Source of the DNA: Pollenia angustigena
Lineage: Eukaryota > Arthropoda > Insecta > Diptera > Polleniidae
Length of the DNA: 64,000 bases
Assembly: GCA_930367215.1 (NCBI GenBank)
Contig: OV884059.1
Coordinates: 23,026,945 to 23,090,944, forward strand
Direction: 5' to 3'
Of this stretch, positions 1-13,060 are shown one piece after another. Numbering within the stretch: position 1 is the stretch's first letter; every line of letters starts with the position of its first letter. The notes under the pieces were generated by a model. That model did no database searches, was not told the DNA's origin, and worked only from the letters and a program-made list of their open reading frames with translations. A program made the translations under genes and the position numbers.

Positions 1-1822
1 TCTATATGACAAGTTACACAACAAAATGCAGAGAATGCATAGACGCATGAAAGTAGGTGTACTTTTTACTTTTGTATCCGTCGCATGTGTGGTGAAAAAA
101 AGTCAGCTGTTATTGATGGCCATGGATGGCAAATCATATTTTATTTTCAATGTTATCGATAAGTATGTTTGTGTGGTGGATTACTTTTTACTTTGTTTTT
201 GCATTAAAAAAGGTTTTTAATAAGAAAAAAAGCTTTCGTTATAAAGATTGTATAAACTTTAATGAATAAAATACATTAAAATTAATTTTTAGCACAATTT
301 AACAAGAACAAACTTTTCAATTCTACTTATCGATTACTTTTATCTTCTGAGTGATATCTTTGTTGTGCTTATTATTTTTTTTAATAAATGCCATGAATTG
401 GAAACATATTGATACCGTGAAAAATCACGAATATTTTTATTATAAAAGCTTACTCCCCTATGAATTCTATTAAATAAATTCTATTAAGATATCAATTACA
501 CTTTCAATTTCTTGCAAAATTGTTTTTAATTGTTAAACATATTAGCACAACAGCTGATAAAAAAAAATTTGGCGCATAAAACGCATTGCATGTAACTTGA
601 ATTTAGAAACGCATAAAATGCACAAAAAGTATCATACACATCTACTCATGAACGCATGGTGTGGACCTTCAGCTTAACACTATTATACTTTGTATTAATA
701 CATGTCAAAAACTCAAGTTATATGTAAATAGTGTGAATGCATGTGTGATGAAAATTTAGAATATAGAAAAAATAGAAAAATTAGGGAAAAAGTTTGACAT
801 CCCATACGACTTCATCGTTTTTAAAAAATTTCTAAACAATAATACTTTTCATTGGAACAGGGTTGCATTTTATTTAATATGTGAGTGTTTATACTTTGTG
901 TGATCGTGTTAACACAAACTTTTATGTTAAATTAGATTTTTTTGAGATTTTATCTCACAAAGTATTATAGAATACGTAAGACCTGTGAGATAGTGTAAAC
1001 TAGCCTTTAATAGTGATTTTATTGCTGATTTTTGGTTTGGTTAGTTTATTGAATTAACTAAACCGCTTTTTAGTTACGCTAATATAAGTTGTGCAACCTC
1101 CTGCATTTCCGATATAACGGTATATCTCGAAAACAAGAGCTTAAACTGTTAGCTTAGTTAACATGATTAAGAGCGAGCAATTCATTAGATTCATTTGAAT
1201 TAGGTTAATCCGCTTGGCGCCAGCTTGACAGTTTTTCCAACAAGCCCAAAGTTGCAGACTACCTCTTATTTTAAGCAGAAAATTGAAAGAAGTAAATTTC
1301 TTGTTCCCATTAAGTATTCCATTGAATTATGCCACGAATTGCTCCCTAATCCGCCATATTCGCTGAATTTAGCTTCGATTGACTATTTTTGTTTTCAAAC
1401 TTGAAGAAATGGCTCGATGGAAAGAAATTTGACTTCGACGATGAAATCATCTCACAAAGGCCCCTATTATGAGTTACATTCGATAAACGATTTTCGCTGG
1501 CTATCGAACATCGACTATCGATTGTTAATTTGGTATTATGAGTATGAGTATGAGCAGCACTGTCGAAAATTTCGTTGTGCATCGAATTTTTCAACGAAAA
1601 CAAATTTGTTTTAGACGGTGCAAAATACTTGTTGAAAATGTAACTACATATTTGTAATTTTTTTTTCGTGTTCGTATAACAAATACAGTTGAACTTCTAT
1701 AACTCGAAACACCATTATCCCGACAAAAAAGTTTGACTTACAGAAATTTCAGGTAATAAATGCACAACAAAAAATTCAATTCGTTCGGTCTTATTATATT
1801 AATTTTATTTTGTACAAATACA
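1..1822. other. AT-rich sequence with no supported gene
   Basis: No reading frame here looks like a conserved protein; the few short open frames are AT-rich chance frames. No RNA gene, clear TIR pair or tandem array was recognised. Confidence 0.6.
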
Positions 1823-3337
1823 TGTGTACATTAGAGCGACTCAAGTTGTATGGAAGCAAAATTCGTGCTCGATGTACCCTCCTAAAAATTAACCTTGGAC
1901 TTTTTTAAGATGACATTTTAAATATTTCGGCTCCAGCTTTGAGCTCTCGTGAGCTGGACCAGTTTGAAAAAGGGTATATTTTTGCATGTTTTGTTAATTT
2001 GTGAATCTGTTCCCTTACCAACATATACAAATTAGGTATCGTAAGAAAGGTTTTTTAAGGCGCGTCCAACTGTATATACAATTTGTCCAAGGACGATCAT
2101 CCATATCCTATTTTTAAGGATTTTCTGTAAAAATAACGGTTTTTGAATTTTTTGTTCGGGGTTGTTTTTAATATAAGTGCCAAATTAACATATTTTATTC
2201 TTTAGTCGATTTAATTAAACACGTGTCTTAGCTTTTTTTGAAATTCGTGCTAGTTCGCGTTTTGACAAAAATGCAACGGGGTGGTAGCCCTTCGTTTTAT
2301 ATAGGGCAATATGGGTATCAAATTTTTTCTTTTGCCAAGTACATCATCTTTGCATGTAAATATTTTAGATTTTTGCAAATTAGATGGATTTTCCACGGTG
2401 CTCTGGAATATATATAAATGCCATTTTGTAGTAACGCTAATATGATAGCAGATTTATGGCCATTTTCTCAGGCAATTATCTTTTTTCCCAACGAAAAACT
2501 GCACATTAAAGAAATTTGGTTTTCTCAATGTCTAATTTGCTTCTATTCTGTCGCAAAGCTAACCAGCACTCATCTGCCAATTATTTATTTTCCTTTTATT
2601 TGTCGTACAGATAAATTCAATCAGCTGACTCCCAACTTTTACATGTATTTTGAGTGGCGTTGCCAGCTGAAAACAATGTTTTTTGTCGGTATATTGAGAA
2701 AACCAAAATCGTTAACGGACAGTTTATCGGTCCAATAAATTTATGTTGACATTAAGTAACAGGCAGTTTGTCGATACATTGAGAAAAAGGCAATTAGTTT
2801 CTATACTATGTATGGATGAAAATGGGGCTAAAGAAAGAAAAAAAGAAAGGACCCATATTGCCCTATATAAAACGAAGGGCTACCACCCAGTTGCATTTTT
2901 GTCAAAACGCGTACTAGCACGAATTTCAAAGCAAAAAGCTGAGACACGTGTTTAATTAAATCGACTAAAGAATAAAATATGTTAATTTGGCACTTATATT
3001 AAAAACAACCCCGAACAAAAAATTCAAAAACCGTTATTTTTACAGAAAATCCTTTAAAAAAAGGATATGGATGATCGTCCTTGGACATATTGTATATACA
3101 GTTGGGCGCGCCTTAAAAAAACCTTTCTTACGATACCTAATTTGTATATGTTGGTAAGGGAACAGATTCACAAATTAACAAAACATGCAAAAATAGACCC
3201 TTTTTCAAACTGGTCCAGCTCACGAGAGCTCAAAGCTGGAGCCGAAATATTTAAAATATCATCTTAAAAAAGTCCAAGGTTCATTTTAAGGAGGGTACAT
3301 CGAGCACTTTTTTTTGGTGAGTCGCTCTAGTGTACAT
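1823..3337. mobile_element. Foldback element with ~490-bp inverted arms
   Basis: The left arm (about 1823-2314) reappears as its reverse complement at about 2851-3337. Outer ends read TTAGAGCGACTCA on the left and TGAGTCGCTCTAG on the right. The arms differ by scattered substitutions and small indels and enclose a ~535-bp spacer with no recognisable protein. A relative with the same terminal motif lies at 45247-48464. Both ends sit next to TGTACA-like sequence, so the target duplication is ambiguous and the superfamily is not assigned. Short open frames inside the arms are not credible genes. Confidence 0.85.
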
Positions 3338-5691
3338 ATTTAAAGACTTCATTCAATGAAATATTGCGTAACTTGATAAGTGTTTACATGCAAAATTTCA
3401 AAAACTTAGAACTATTGAATTTAGATTTATCAAATTTTATTTAACTAAAGATAGATGTCATATTTTAAATGCTAATTAGTTTTAAATAAAACAAAAAATG
3501 AAGATGGCAAACAAATTTTGGAAAAAAAGTTCGACTTGCGGAAGTGTGGCCACTCGTGGTGCAAGTATTTTACTTTGAGTTATAGAAAAATTCAAGAAAA
3601 GGAAGTTCTAGAGCTTAAGTTTTAGAAACAAAATCATGTGAATTGGTCAGTCCACCGCTATTGGTAAGAGATTCCCTTCGACTTAAAGAATTTTCGACTT
3701 ACAGAAGTTTGACTTATAGAAGTTCATCAACTGTACCATATTCTTTATCACTTTTGTTCATTTTATGCAAGTCCAACGTGGTTAACAACAATTGGAAACG
3801 CTCATATTCCTTATGGAACAAAATTCTTTTTTGACCAAAGTAAAGTTCAGCATGTTAAAAAAGTGGGATGAAACCCCACTGAAGCTAAATTATTTGAAAA
3901 CAAACAAAATTCCGCCGAAATCACGTTTAACTTTAATTTTATTTTTTAAATTTGTAAACAAAAATTTTTTATTTTAAGTGACAGCTGATCGAAAATCTAC
4001 TACTGTGAATTAACAAAATCACAATAGTAAATTTTTATCGAATATGCGCCCTAATACCAAATGAAAATTCGTTCAATCAGCTAATTCGACTGCTGTCGAA
4101 AATCGAATTTAGTTCATAATAGGCACCAAAGACATACCTATTTAAATTGCCTAACAAATCTTGTTTCTCGGAAGAGATAAAACTATTTTGTTAGATCCAA
4201 CTTTCATAAGTCAATTTCTGCTTTTAATGCGCCATAATTAAGGTGATTCTAGGGCGGACTGATAAAAATTTTTTTGGTTTGTATTGGCTTCTACTTGGTT
4301 TAATGTAGAATGTATGTGAAAAAGAAAAAAGGGTCTTAATTTGGAGGCGTGGCATAAAAGTGAGCATATTAAAATCTATACGTACGAAGTTTTATAAGGA
4401 CTTTCTTGGACCGTCAAAAAATTGGACATTTGGGGGAAGGATCCGAGATGGCATAAGTGGCGCCCAGAACTTCAGGTCGGATTGAAGACAAAAATGAAGC
4501 CACTATCAAGCCATGAAAAACGATATGCGATGTGGTGAGATCGGACTTTAAATGGCAGCGCTACATATAAAAAACCAAAAGTGCTGTATTTTTGGGCGTG
4601 GCAAAATAAAAATTTTTCCTGTTTTAGAAACTTCATTGACATATCTTTCATTCTAGGGGGTGACTGGCACAACTTTTTTTTTTTTGTATGGAGGTCGACC
4701 CGGTCTATTGTTTGTTAATTAATGTTAATTACATTTTTATGGCCCTTTAAATTTTAGTAAAAATAATGTCACACTCAAATTAACTAATCTTTTTTTTTAA
4801 TTTTTATTTCTTAACAATTAAACATCCATCAGGATAAATTAAAAAATATTTAATTCATGAAATTAAAAAAAAAAACTCTTAATAAGATGCCACGTGATTT
4901 TTTTGACTCAGTTTAAGCAATTCAAATTTAATTAATACTTTAGTTATAATGTTAAAAACATATGCCTGTATTCACAAAAATTTGATAAGGGTTTAAAGAA
5001 CAAATTTGCTATGAAAATGTTCCCTAACAAACCTTTAATTAATAACACTGCTTTACAAATTTTTAATTTGGAAAAATACCAAGAACGCCACATGCCTAGA
5101 TAAGTTAATTGGGAACTCCTGAACACGAAAAACTCTGTAATTTTTTTTTCTAAGTACCGTTTTTTAGATAACGGTACTTTTATGTTTTTCGGTGTATGGT
5201 CCCACTCAAACCCTTGTGGAGCCCAACCAAAAAGTCCGATCGAAAAGTTTTTATTTAGGATTTTGTGGAACGACAATATTTTTATCTTCATTGCTCACAC
5301 ACTATATTCTGCCTCCATCAGTTTTAACGTATTTAAAAAAAAAAACGGAATTTTATATGAGATGAAAATATTGTCGTTCCACAAAATCCTTAATAAAAAC
5401 TTTATTTTTCATCCGATTTTTTTCAAATTACGCTTAAAATGTTGGTAATTAAATAAACTATTTGGTTAAAAAATAAAACATTCCAGATCTTTACTATAAC
5501 GTAGAAAAAAAAAACGAAATAAAAATGAAAAGTTTTGAAAAAAAAAAAACGTAAAAATAGGCAAATTTTGAACTTTAAGGTGCCACTTCTCAGCCATTTC
5601 TTATCAGTGGAGCTCTCTAATGTCAAACAGCGAAAAATTATTTGTTCTGGCAATTTTAAAATTCGTTCTTCCGTTCATTTTTATTTCTAAG
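3338..5691. other. Non-coding stretch with a small inverted repeat
   Basis: No gene is supported. A short inverted repeat is visible: the segment near 5236-5290 is repeated in reverse complement near 5360-5420 (core ATTTTGTGGAACGACAATAT), probably a small MITE. The rest is AT-rich with homopolymer runs. Confidence 0.5.
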
Positions 5692-6216
5692 GGTGTGTGT
5701 GAAACGGTAGCAAAGTACTCATGGAAGTAAAATTTTGACACTATTGAGGTGAATAAAATTTCACTAGCCCTAGGGGCTAGTATAAATTTTGACATTAGTG
5801 TAGAAATTTTTGACAACCACAAAATTATTTTTTTCATCAAATTTGTTTAAATAAAATAAAAAATAATATGGAAGCAGGACCAGTGGCAAAAAAAAATTAA
5901 AAAGAATTATGCAAGATGTAAATATTTAATATGTATAAGCTTTTTTGCCCACACCTTTTGTAAAATTTGTTAATATCTCAGAACGAATTCATCAAATAGT
6001 TGTGACGATCTCATTTCCAACATAATTGAAATGGTTATTGGTAAACGTTTGTTTAATTTTTTGATTTTTACAAAACTATTAGTAATTGTTGTTTTCTTTA
6101 TGTCAAAATTTTACGTTGTCAAAAATGTTACAATTTCACACAGCACAAATATGAAAATTTTTGCCACAAACGAATTTCATTTCACCATAGAACTTTGCTA
6201 CCGTTTCACACACACC
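5692..6216. mobile_element. TIR element (MITE), 525 bp
   Basis: Starts with GGTGTGTGTGAAACGGTAGC and ends with the matching reverse complement (GCTACCGTTTCACACACACC), giving about 25 bp of near-perfect TIR. The interior is AT-rich and carries no transposase. The target duplication is not clear. Non-autonomous DNA transposon; superfamily not assigned. Confidence 0.7.
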
Positions 6217-6599
6217 ATAAGCACACATTCAAATCAATAAAAGATCGTCAAAGTTTGTACTGTAGTTTCGGCGACACAAACAATCACTGAAGGGAATACT
6301 GTAGATAACTAATTTACGCAATTGGGTATAAAAAATACTCTCAAAAATTAACAAGGGAATGAAGAATACATGCAGCAATGAGATTGGGAACAAAAACTAT
6401 ACATTTTCTTTATTTTGTGTCATGTGAGTTTGGGATATGTATGCATATACGAAATATTTAGGGGATTCACAAGGTGTCATAAAGTCATATGTCTTAAAAT
6501 AATAACATGAAAAAATACGACTGTTGTGAACAACCCCTGATAATTCAATGTGCTATTTTAAATTTAAATCAGCTGATTTAAAACAAATATAAAAAATAA

Positions 6600-7500
6600 A
6601 TATTTATCTAAAATCAAAAAGTAATTTAAATTTTTGGGAATACAAAATTTTAATTTCAAAAGATTTTGTTATTCGTGCTTAATTTCCAGTTTTTATTCTT
6701 GATAAAAACACTTGAAATTTATTGTTGACGGGATAAGCTATTCGCATTTCACTGGTTGCTTAGGCCAGATCGTCAGGAAACTTCATCCAAAGATTTTAGA
6801 AAAACTAAAGATATTATACAAATAAAACTGTTAAGCGAATAAGAATTATAAGCCCCAGTTTTTCTTGTAACAATATCAAAGCCTAAACAAAAACAACAAC
6901 AAAAACAATGAGTTTATCTTTTCTTACAGTCCCGACCACAATTGGTTGATTTTTTGTCAACTCTAAATGTAGTTGTAAGTGGGTAAAGAAAAAACAAAAA
7001 TAAAACAAATTTCCTTATTTTATTTTGCCAGTTCAGTTTTATTTACACTGCCACATGCATATTAGTTATCAAAGTTTTTCTTGGAATTCAAAATTAATAA
7101 TCAGGGTTTCGTTATAATGTGCTAAATTTCCATTTCATACTATTGACAAACTGAAGTTTATTGTCGATGGGATAAGCTATTCCTATGCGCATTTCACTGG
7201 TTGCTTAGGCAAGATCGTCAGGAAACTTCATCCAAAGATTTTAGAAAAACTAAAGATATTATACAAATAAAACTGTTAAGCGAATAAGAATTATAAGCCC
7301 CAGTTTTACTTGTAACAATATCAAATCCTAAACAAAAACAACAATAATAAACAGTGAGTTTATCTTTTCTTACAGTCCCGACCACAATTGGTTGATTTTT
7401 TGTCAACTCTAAACGTAGTTGTAAGTGGGTAAAGAAAAAACAAAAAAAAAAAAAAATTTCCTTATTTTATTTTGCCAGTTCAGTTTTATTTACACTGAAT
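6600..7500. repeat. Direct pair of a dispersed ~330-bp repeat
   Basis: Two nearly identical segments lie in direct orientation (about 6720-7030 and 7156-7495), both containing GGGATAAGCTATTC, the tract AACTTCATCCAAAGATTTTA and the downstream CAGTCCCGACCACAATTGG. The same family occurs as an inverted pair at 41.3-42.2 kb. The flank AAAAAGTAATTTAAATTTTT near 6620 also recurs there. No protein is encoded. Confidence 0.75.
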
Positions 7501-8128
7501 ATATTACATGAATATAAGCTGACTATTTTCCATTTTCCAGACGCAAATTAGAAATAAACTATACATATTTTGTTTGCTTACCAAATAGCAGAGTCCTAAG
7601 CCGATCTAATTTGAGTGCCTGAGTTATAGTGGATCAAACCTAAGAATTTATAAAGCTTTTAACTTTTTTTTTCAAATTATTAACACTTTGGAATATCTTT
7701 GTACCACAATTAGTAACAAGCTTGTGAGTTTTATAAATTTATAGTGTTGTCCGAATCGATAACAAAATTTTTTAGCTATAATTAACCGAAATCGGATAAA
7801 AACTAAAAATTCTTTAATAAAAAAAAACAAAAATACTACCATTTAACTTAATTTATACCATTCATATTTTCGTATTTTTATAGAAATGTATGAATGAAAT
7901 CAAATTTACAACAGAGCTTAAGCGCATTACTTTCGTAACACTTTTTAATTTATAGTGCATTATAATCATAAAAACAGCGTACAGCAGGTACGCATATTCT
8001 TGCACCGATTTTTCTTAAATTTCAAATTTTTCGTAACTTTGACATTAAGTATCAGTATTCGCAAATTCAATTTCTCGACAACTGCTCTAGTTTTGCCGAT
8101 TCACAATGCGGGGACAGAGCACTGTGCG
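7501..8128. other. AT-rich sequence, nothing recognised
   Basis: No gene, RNA or clear repeat was recognised. The last eight bases (8121-8128, ACTGTGCG) are the left target duplication of the hAT-like element that follows. Confidence 0.5.
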
Positions 8129-9471
8129 CAGCGTTACCGTTGGATATTTTCAAAAAGTACCAAAAAAAGGGGGTATTTACAAAAAAAAAAAAGTGAACCA
8201 AAAAGGGGATTTAAAGAAAACAAGGGGCACTTCTTTTAAAATCAGAATAAGTACACCAAATAATGTTTTTCCACGTACTTTGTTAAATTTATTAAAAATT
8301 GCAAATAACATTTTATAAATGATAAAAAAAAAAAAAAAAATTAATGGGCTAGTAGAACATTTCACCCGAAATAAGGCGGTTATGCTAATACATTTTATCA
8401 TAACTTCAGATCGATTTGACCGATTTTGTCAAAACAATTACAGATTATTATTAAAAAAATTTACTCTGTGTTATCCAAAAACACTTTTTTTATATTTTCA
8501 ACTGTTTCGAAATTATTCAAAAATTAGTAGCGATACATTTTTTTTTGCAAAATTAGTACTATTTTTGTTTTTAAAAATTCATACAAAAATTATAAGGATA
8601 GAAATTTGAAATTTTTCTGAAAGTATGTACATAAATTACGAATTAAATACGGCAAATATCACGAAAATCCTAGGACAAATGTTAATTTTATGTATTATTC
8701 ATTATTGTGGACATGACTTATATTTCGCCCGAAATAAGTCGATTATTTAATCATGACTTGAGGATATTTGTACGATTGGATACAATTATCAGCGAATGAT
8801 TTGGAATTAAATTCTCTTAATCTTAACAAGAGTTTTTTATATTTTAAACAGCTTCGGAAATATTCAGAATATACATATGGGTAAATCTAAAGTGTTGAAC
8901 GTGACAGTCGTATGTATCAAAAATACAATAACATTTTAAACATCAAATATTTTTACGTTCTCTTAACCCTTAAATTATAGCCCTAAGAAAGCACTGTTAT
9001 CTATGCTAAAGTTTATGGAGGGCGCGGTTCTAGTTAAAAGACAATGGCAAAAGAAGTAGCGGTTCGAACGTGAGAAAGAATATAAGTAGTTTTGTGGCCA
9101 TGTATAAAAAGGCGTTATTCAGCGAAACCTGGCACAATTTTTTAGTCAAACTACTTTCAGAATTTTACGTAGCAATGTAACATTAAAATGTCTTTGGTTT
9201 GATTCCAAAATCTTCTGTATTGTTTTAAGCCAAAATCTGGGTCGATACGTAACATTTCGAACGTGACATTTTTTCCATAATAATTTAACTGAATAATGAT
9301 TAAAACAAAATAACAATTTACCGTTAATCCGAATAATATATTTCTCTTTGAATAATTTTTTTCAAATATAATCTCTTTTAAGGAAGATAATATTAAAGAA
9401 AACATGCAATAAAACATTCTCACCAATAAGAAATTACGTTTGCACAACTTTGCAGTCTGATTATTTATCTA

Positions 9472-10053
9472 ATGGCGATTTCTTTTCTGAGAAAAAGTAT
9501 GTTACAGTATATACATGTAGCATTTTCTAATGTTACCTATTATCAATGGAAGTGTTACATGTTGTGCAATTTCAATAGAACAACTATTACACTTTCATCA
9601 GTAATGTACTTCATGAGCGATTTTTAAAGCTATTTGAGCGGTTTCTGCACGCTATTATGGCTTGGAAACAAATATTGACATCACTAATAGCTTAGAAAAA
9701 TTAAAACTATTATAATATAAATAGACTTTTTTGATTTTAATGTATAAATATATTTATATTTTGTTTTAAAACAATTTTTTACAAAATTATGAGCGGTATA
9801 AATTATGACAATGAAAATAAAACATTGGTTGTACAAACAAAGTAGTAAGTACCAAAATTGTAGAACAGGGCAGTATGAACACCTTAAGTTAAAGTAAGGG
9901 TAAAATATGCAACATGTTTTGCATGTTTTTCATCAACATATTCACAAAAGAACTTAAAAATTGTTCCCACAGTTGTATTTTTTGTACAAACGAACACAAA
10001 AATGTAGAGCATGTAACATTAATGCAACATTTTTCTCAGAAAAGAAATCGCCA
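9472..10053. mobile_element. TIR element, TGGCG family, nested in hAT-like element
   Basis: Ends are TGGCGATTTCTTTTCTGAGA and its reverse complement, about 24 bp of nearly perfect TIR. Both sides are bordered by TAA, a possible 3-bp target duplication that would suit PIF/Harbinger. A related terminus (TGGCGTTTTCTTTTCTG) bounds the stack at 34550-36697. The interior has no credible gene. Confidence 0.7.
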
Positions 10054-10253
10054 TAAGTGAACAAATTTAAGGGTAAATTTATAAAATTAGCAAAATCTAA
10101 ATATTTCTCTATAACAATATCGGAAAATAATCAGCTCTTAATAACATTTAAATTTTCGGTCACGGTGGACCTTTTGACGTGAAAAAAGGGTCAATATACA
10201 ATTGGTAAATATCCGGTAAATAGGGAAAATTGGATAAGAATTGGTAAATACCC

Positions 10254-10535
10254 TGGGGGGCTACTCTCTATTGCGATGCGAAAGAAAATTGAAGCAAATC
10301 TAGCGATTGGTAGTCTTCAATACGTTAGCGCATGTGTCTTTCGCATCTTTTAATTTTTTTTCTTTTCGTAAATCATCACTTTATTTTATTTAAATTTTCC
10401 AATTTCAAATATTTTTACACACTTTGGCATTTCATTACTGTAAATTTTGCGAAAGTGTTAGAGAGTACCAAGTTGTCATTTAGCTTTCGCATCGAAATTG
10501 TTTTCGCATCGCAATAGAGAGACGATCCCCTGGTA
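10254..10535. mobile_element. TIR element (MITE), ~280 bp
   Basis: Inverted termini share CTCTCTATTGCGATGCGAAA; the flanking sequences TACCCTGG and TCCCCTGG match at 7 of 8 positions, suggesting an 8-bp duplication. A relative with the same terminal motif lies at about 48950-49506. The exact ends are uncertain by a few bases. Confidence 0.6.
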
Positions 10536-10572
10536 TTTACCCAAAGGGTGGGTAAACAATTTTAAATCGTTA

Positions 10573-10730
10573 CCCAGCTAGCATTTGGAAGATCTTTTTT
10601 CAAAAATCATCGGTTTGAGTCTTTTTTGAGTACTTTTGGTGATTAAAAACTGTTTAATCACTTGCACGCTTAAAAATCAACACAAAAATGACTCAAATAT
10701 GATTAAAAATTTCAAAAAATGCTAGCTGGG
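10573..10730. mobile_element. 158-bp MITE with TA duplication
   Basis: Starts CCCAGCTAGCATTT and ends AAATGCTAGCTGGG, with TA directly on both sides (10571-10572 and 10731-10732). The short size, TIR and TA duplication fit a mariner-type MITE. Confidence 0.7.
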
Positions 10731-11886
10731 TATTCTCCGATTTATTGTAGTCTTAGTACAATTTTACAAGCTTTTTGATATTTAATAACGTTTTTAAAAA
10801 ACTAAAAGTAATTTAAAATTAAATTAATTTTATTGACAGTTAGTGGTTGCCATATAAATTTGTGTTTTATAAATACCCAAAAGAGGAATATACCTGGTAT
10901 TTACCCATCTATAAGAATATAGAAGAGGTAAATTTTTTTAAAGCAAAATTAATGCTATTTTTGTTTTAAAAAATTAAGTACAAAAATATTACATACATAT
11001 ATGTACATATGTATATAAATTATTGGGAAGCTACATAGGTATACAAAGAATAAAATAAGCGATTATCCATAAAAACAATTATTCTAATCAGAATTCATTC
11101 AGTGTTAATAAAAAATCAAACTTTGCGATTTACTGCGCATTTTTTTTTAACAAAAATTTTAAGAAAACTAGATTTGGCGAATTTTTCCAATTTTCTCTGT
11201 ATAATTGGCAACGAAGATAGCAAAAAATTTGCCAACCCTGATTTATACAGAGATAGTATACGCATTATAACAAGTGCCCTTACCTGCAAATATGTACATG
11301 TTTACATACATAGTTGTTTCTTCGCAATAAATACATAGGCTAACCACGAATAACAAGAAAAAAAGGTTTCATCTAAGCTTGCTTACATATACATATATCG
11401 TCAGCTCATTACTGGTTTGACCTACCGACCATTTTTTTAAAAAATGAGCTAGGTATGAGGAATATATTTTTTTAATACCCTCTTTCTAAATCAAAAACCT
11501 GTTTCGCGAAAATTTTTATGGTTTCTGAGATATAAAGCATTAATTTTGCTGCATATCAACTGTTTCAAAATTTTTTAAGTACTGTTTTGTTCTACAAGCC
11601 ATTGTTTGGCGATTGCAGCAAATTCTTCATACAAAAACGTACAAAATAAATTTTACTGTTGCTTTGCTGCATTGACGTAAGAAAAAAGTAGTTAAAGCTA
11701 AAGCAAAGTAAAATGACAAGAAGAAAATAAATTTGTGAAAAATAGTTTTATAATGGACCCAACCAAGTGTACGGTTTGCTATTATTTGTGTTTTTAGCCT
11801 ACCTAAGGGAAATGCTTCAAAATTTTGCTAGTGCTTAAATTAAAATTTTAAATGAACTTATAAAAGATTGTCCACTTATTAAAACT

Positions 11887-12249
11887 TTGACATTATGGAG
11901 CGATTCTTGCGTACCTCAAAATAAAAATCAAATTAACGCAACCGCAATCAAAATGTTCTTTAAACAAAATAATATTGATGCCGTAATACAAAAGTCTTCA
12001 GAACCAGAACATTCTTTAATTCAAGAAGTGTACTGTGTTCATGGTGTTATTGACCGGTACTTAAAGAATATTGAAATTCATAGTCCTCTTCATTTACTAA
12101 ATTTGCTTAAAACAATGCCAAATAATAAAACAAAACTTAAAGTTATGGAAATGCTTCCGGAAAATTTTCGCACGTACTCGTTGGAAGCAAATAAAATGGA
12201 CTTTCGAAAAGTCCCTTTTGCTAAAATTAAAGTACTTCTATACAGTTAA
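11887..12249 (+). pseudogene. Transposase-derived fragment, family not assigned
   Basis: A 120-codon open frame lies inside the hAT-like element. It begins with TLWSDSCVPQNKN, continues through EPEHSLIQEVYCVHGVIDRY and a helical segment, and ends with the basic stretch KVPFAKIKVLLYS. From memory, frames with a WSD-C-x-x-QNKN block and a downstream QEV-VH block are common in insect genomes as transposon-derived uncharacterised proteins; WSD could hold a catalytic Asp. The N-terminal part is missing, since upstream sequence is AT-rich with no matching frame, and decayed coding-like sequence continues to about 12480. Its origin (hAT body or another nested insertion) cannot be decided here. It is probably not a functional gene. 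Confidence 0.5.
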
Positions 12250-12664
12250 AATAATGATTTATGTATATATTATAAAACTTCTACCAAAGAGGAAAAATAT
12301 AAAAATGCAATTTTGATTAAGTCTGCATCAAAAAATTGTTTGAAAACTCCTGAGAATTTGTTGACGAATGTTTTGAAAATATCGAAACCATAATTTATTT
12401 CCAGCGATAAAAATAGAGACATAAAAGACTTGCTTATATTTCTTCCACGTGTTGATGAAGCTTATTATAAAAATTTTTCTCAATATTAAGTTTAAAATTT
12501 TCTTTTTACTTTTGCATTATTGAAGTTGTTTAATTTGTGGCTTTTTATGAAACTTTTCATAACAGTAGAACTGTTTTTTTTGTTTTTGTAAAGTAAAATC
12601 AAATAAAAAAACTATAGAAAAAAATTCATCTCAACAACAAGTTACTCAATACACAACAATAAGT

Positions 12665-12915
12665 ATACGTATGCAGCACAAAACAATATTTTTCATTTTC
12701 AAAAAAATACTATTCAATTCTAACTTTATTCATGAAAGTGCGCAAAAATGTGCATTTTTCTTCAAAACATATACCGGAAGCAGTGGTAAAAATATAAAAA
12801 AAATCTATCGGGTACAATTTGAGAAATCTTCATGTAAATCTTCTTTGTCGTTTTTCTCCACTCTGACTTTTTGGCATATGCGCCAAACCAATTCTGAGCG
12901 GACGATATGTATGTA
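12665..12915 (-). repeat. Dispersed repeat copy (GGTTTGGCGCATATGCC family)
   Basis: This is the reverse complement of the repeat found at 26176-26575 and in tandem at 62746-63595. It shares the core with GGCATATGCGCCAAACC and the stretch GTCGTTTTTCTCCA. It encodes no credible protein. Confidence 0.7.
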
Positions 12916-13060
12916 ACTTTCATTAAGGCTGGGATTTTAATAAAACAGAAAGTAAAAAAAAGTACCACATTTGAGTGCATTTTGTACAAGTAGCTAAATA
13001 GTATTCAAGCAGTCGATAAAGTGGCAAATTGCTACTTTAGTAGCACCAACGGTAACGCTG

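Larger units (their letters stand above)
8129..13060. mobile_element. hAT-like DNA transposon, 4.9 kb, with perfect 8-bp TSD
   Basis: The left end reads CAGCGTTACCGTT and the right end AACGGTAACGCTG, flanked on both sides by ACTGTGCG (8121-8128 and 13061-13068). CAG-type termini with an 8-bp duplication are the signature of the hAT superfamily. A second copy with the same terminus lies at 50272-58619. The interior holds smaller nested elements (9472-10053, 10254-10535, 10573-10730), a dispersed repeat (12665-12915) and one transposase-like open frame (11887-12249). No intact hAT transposase is visible, so the copy is non-autonomous or decayed. Confidence 0.85.

Noticed and set aside
1..2000. 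Short frames near the left edge as exons of a neighbouring gene
   Set aside because: No conserved peptide or consistent splice structure could be seen.
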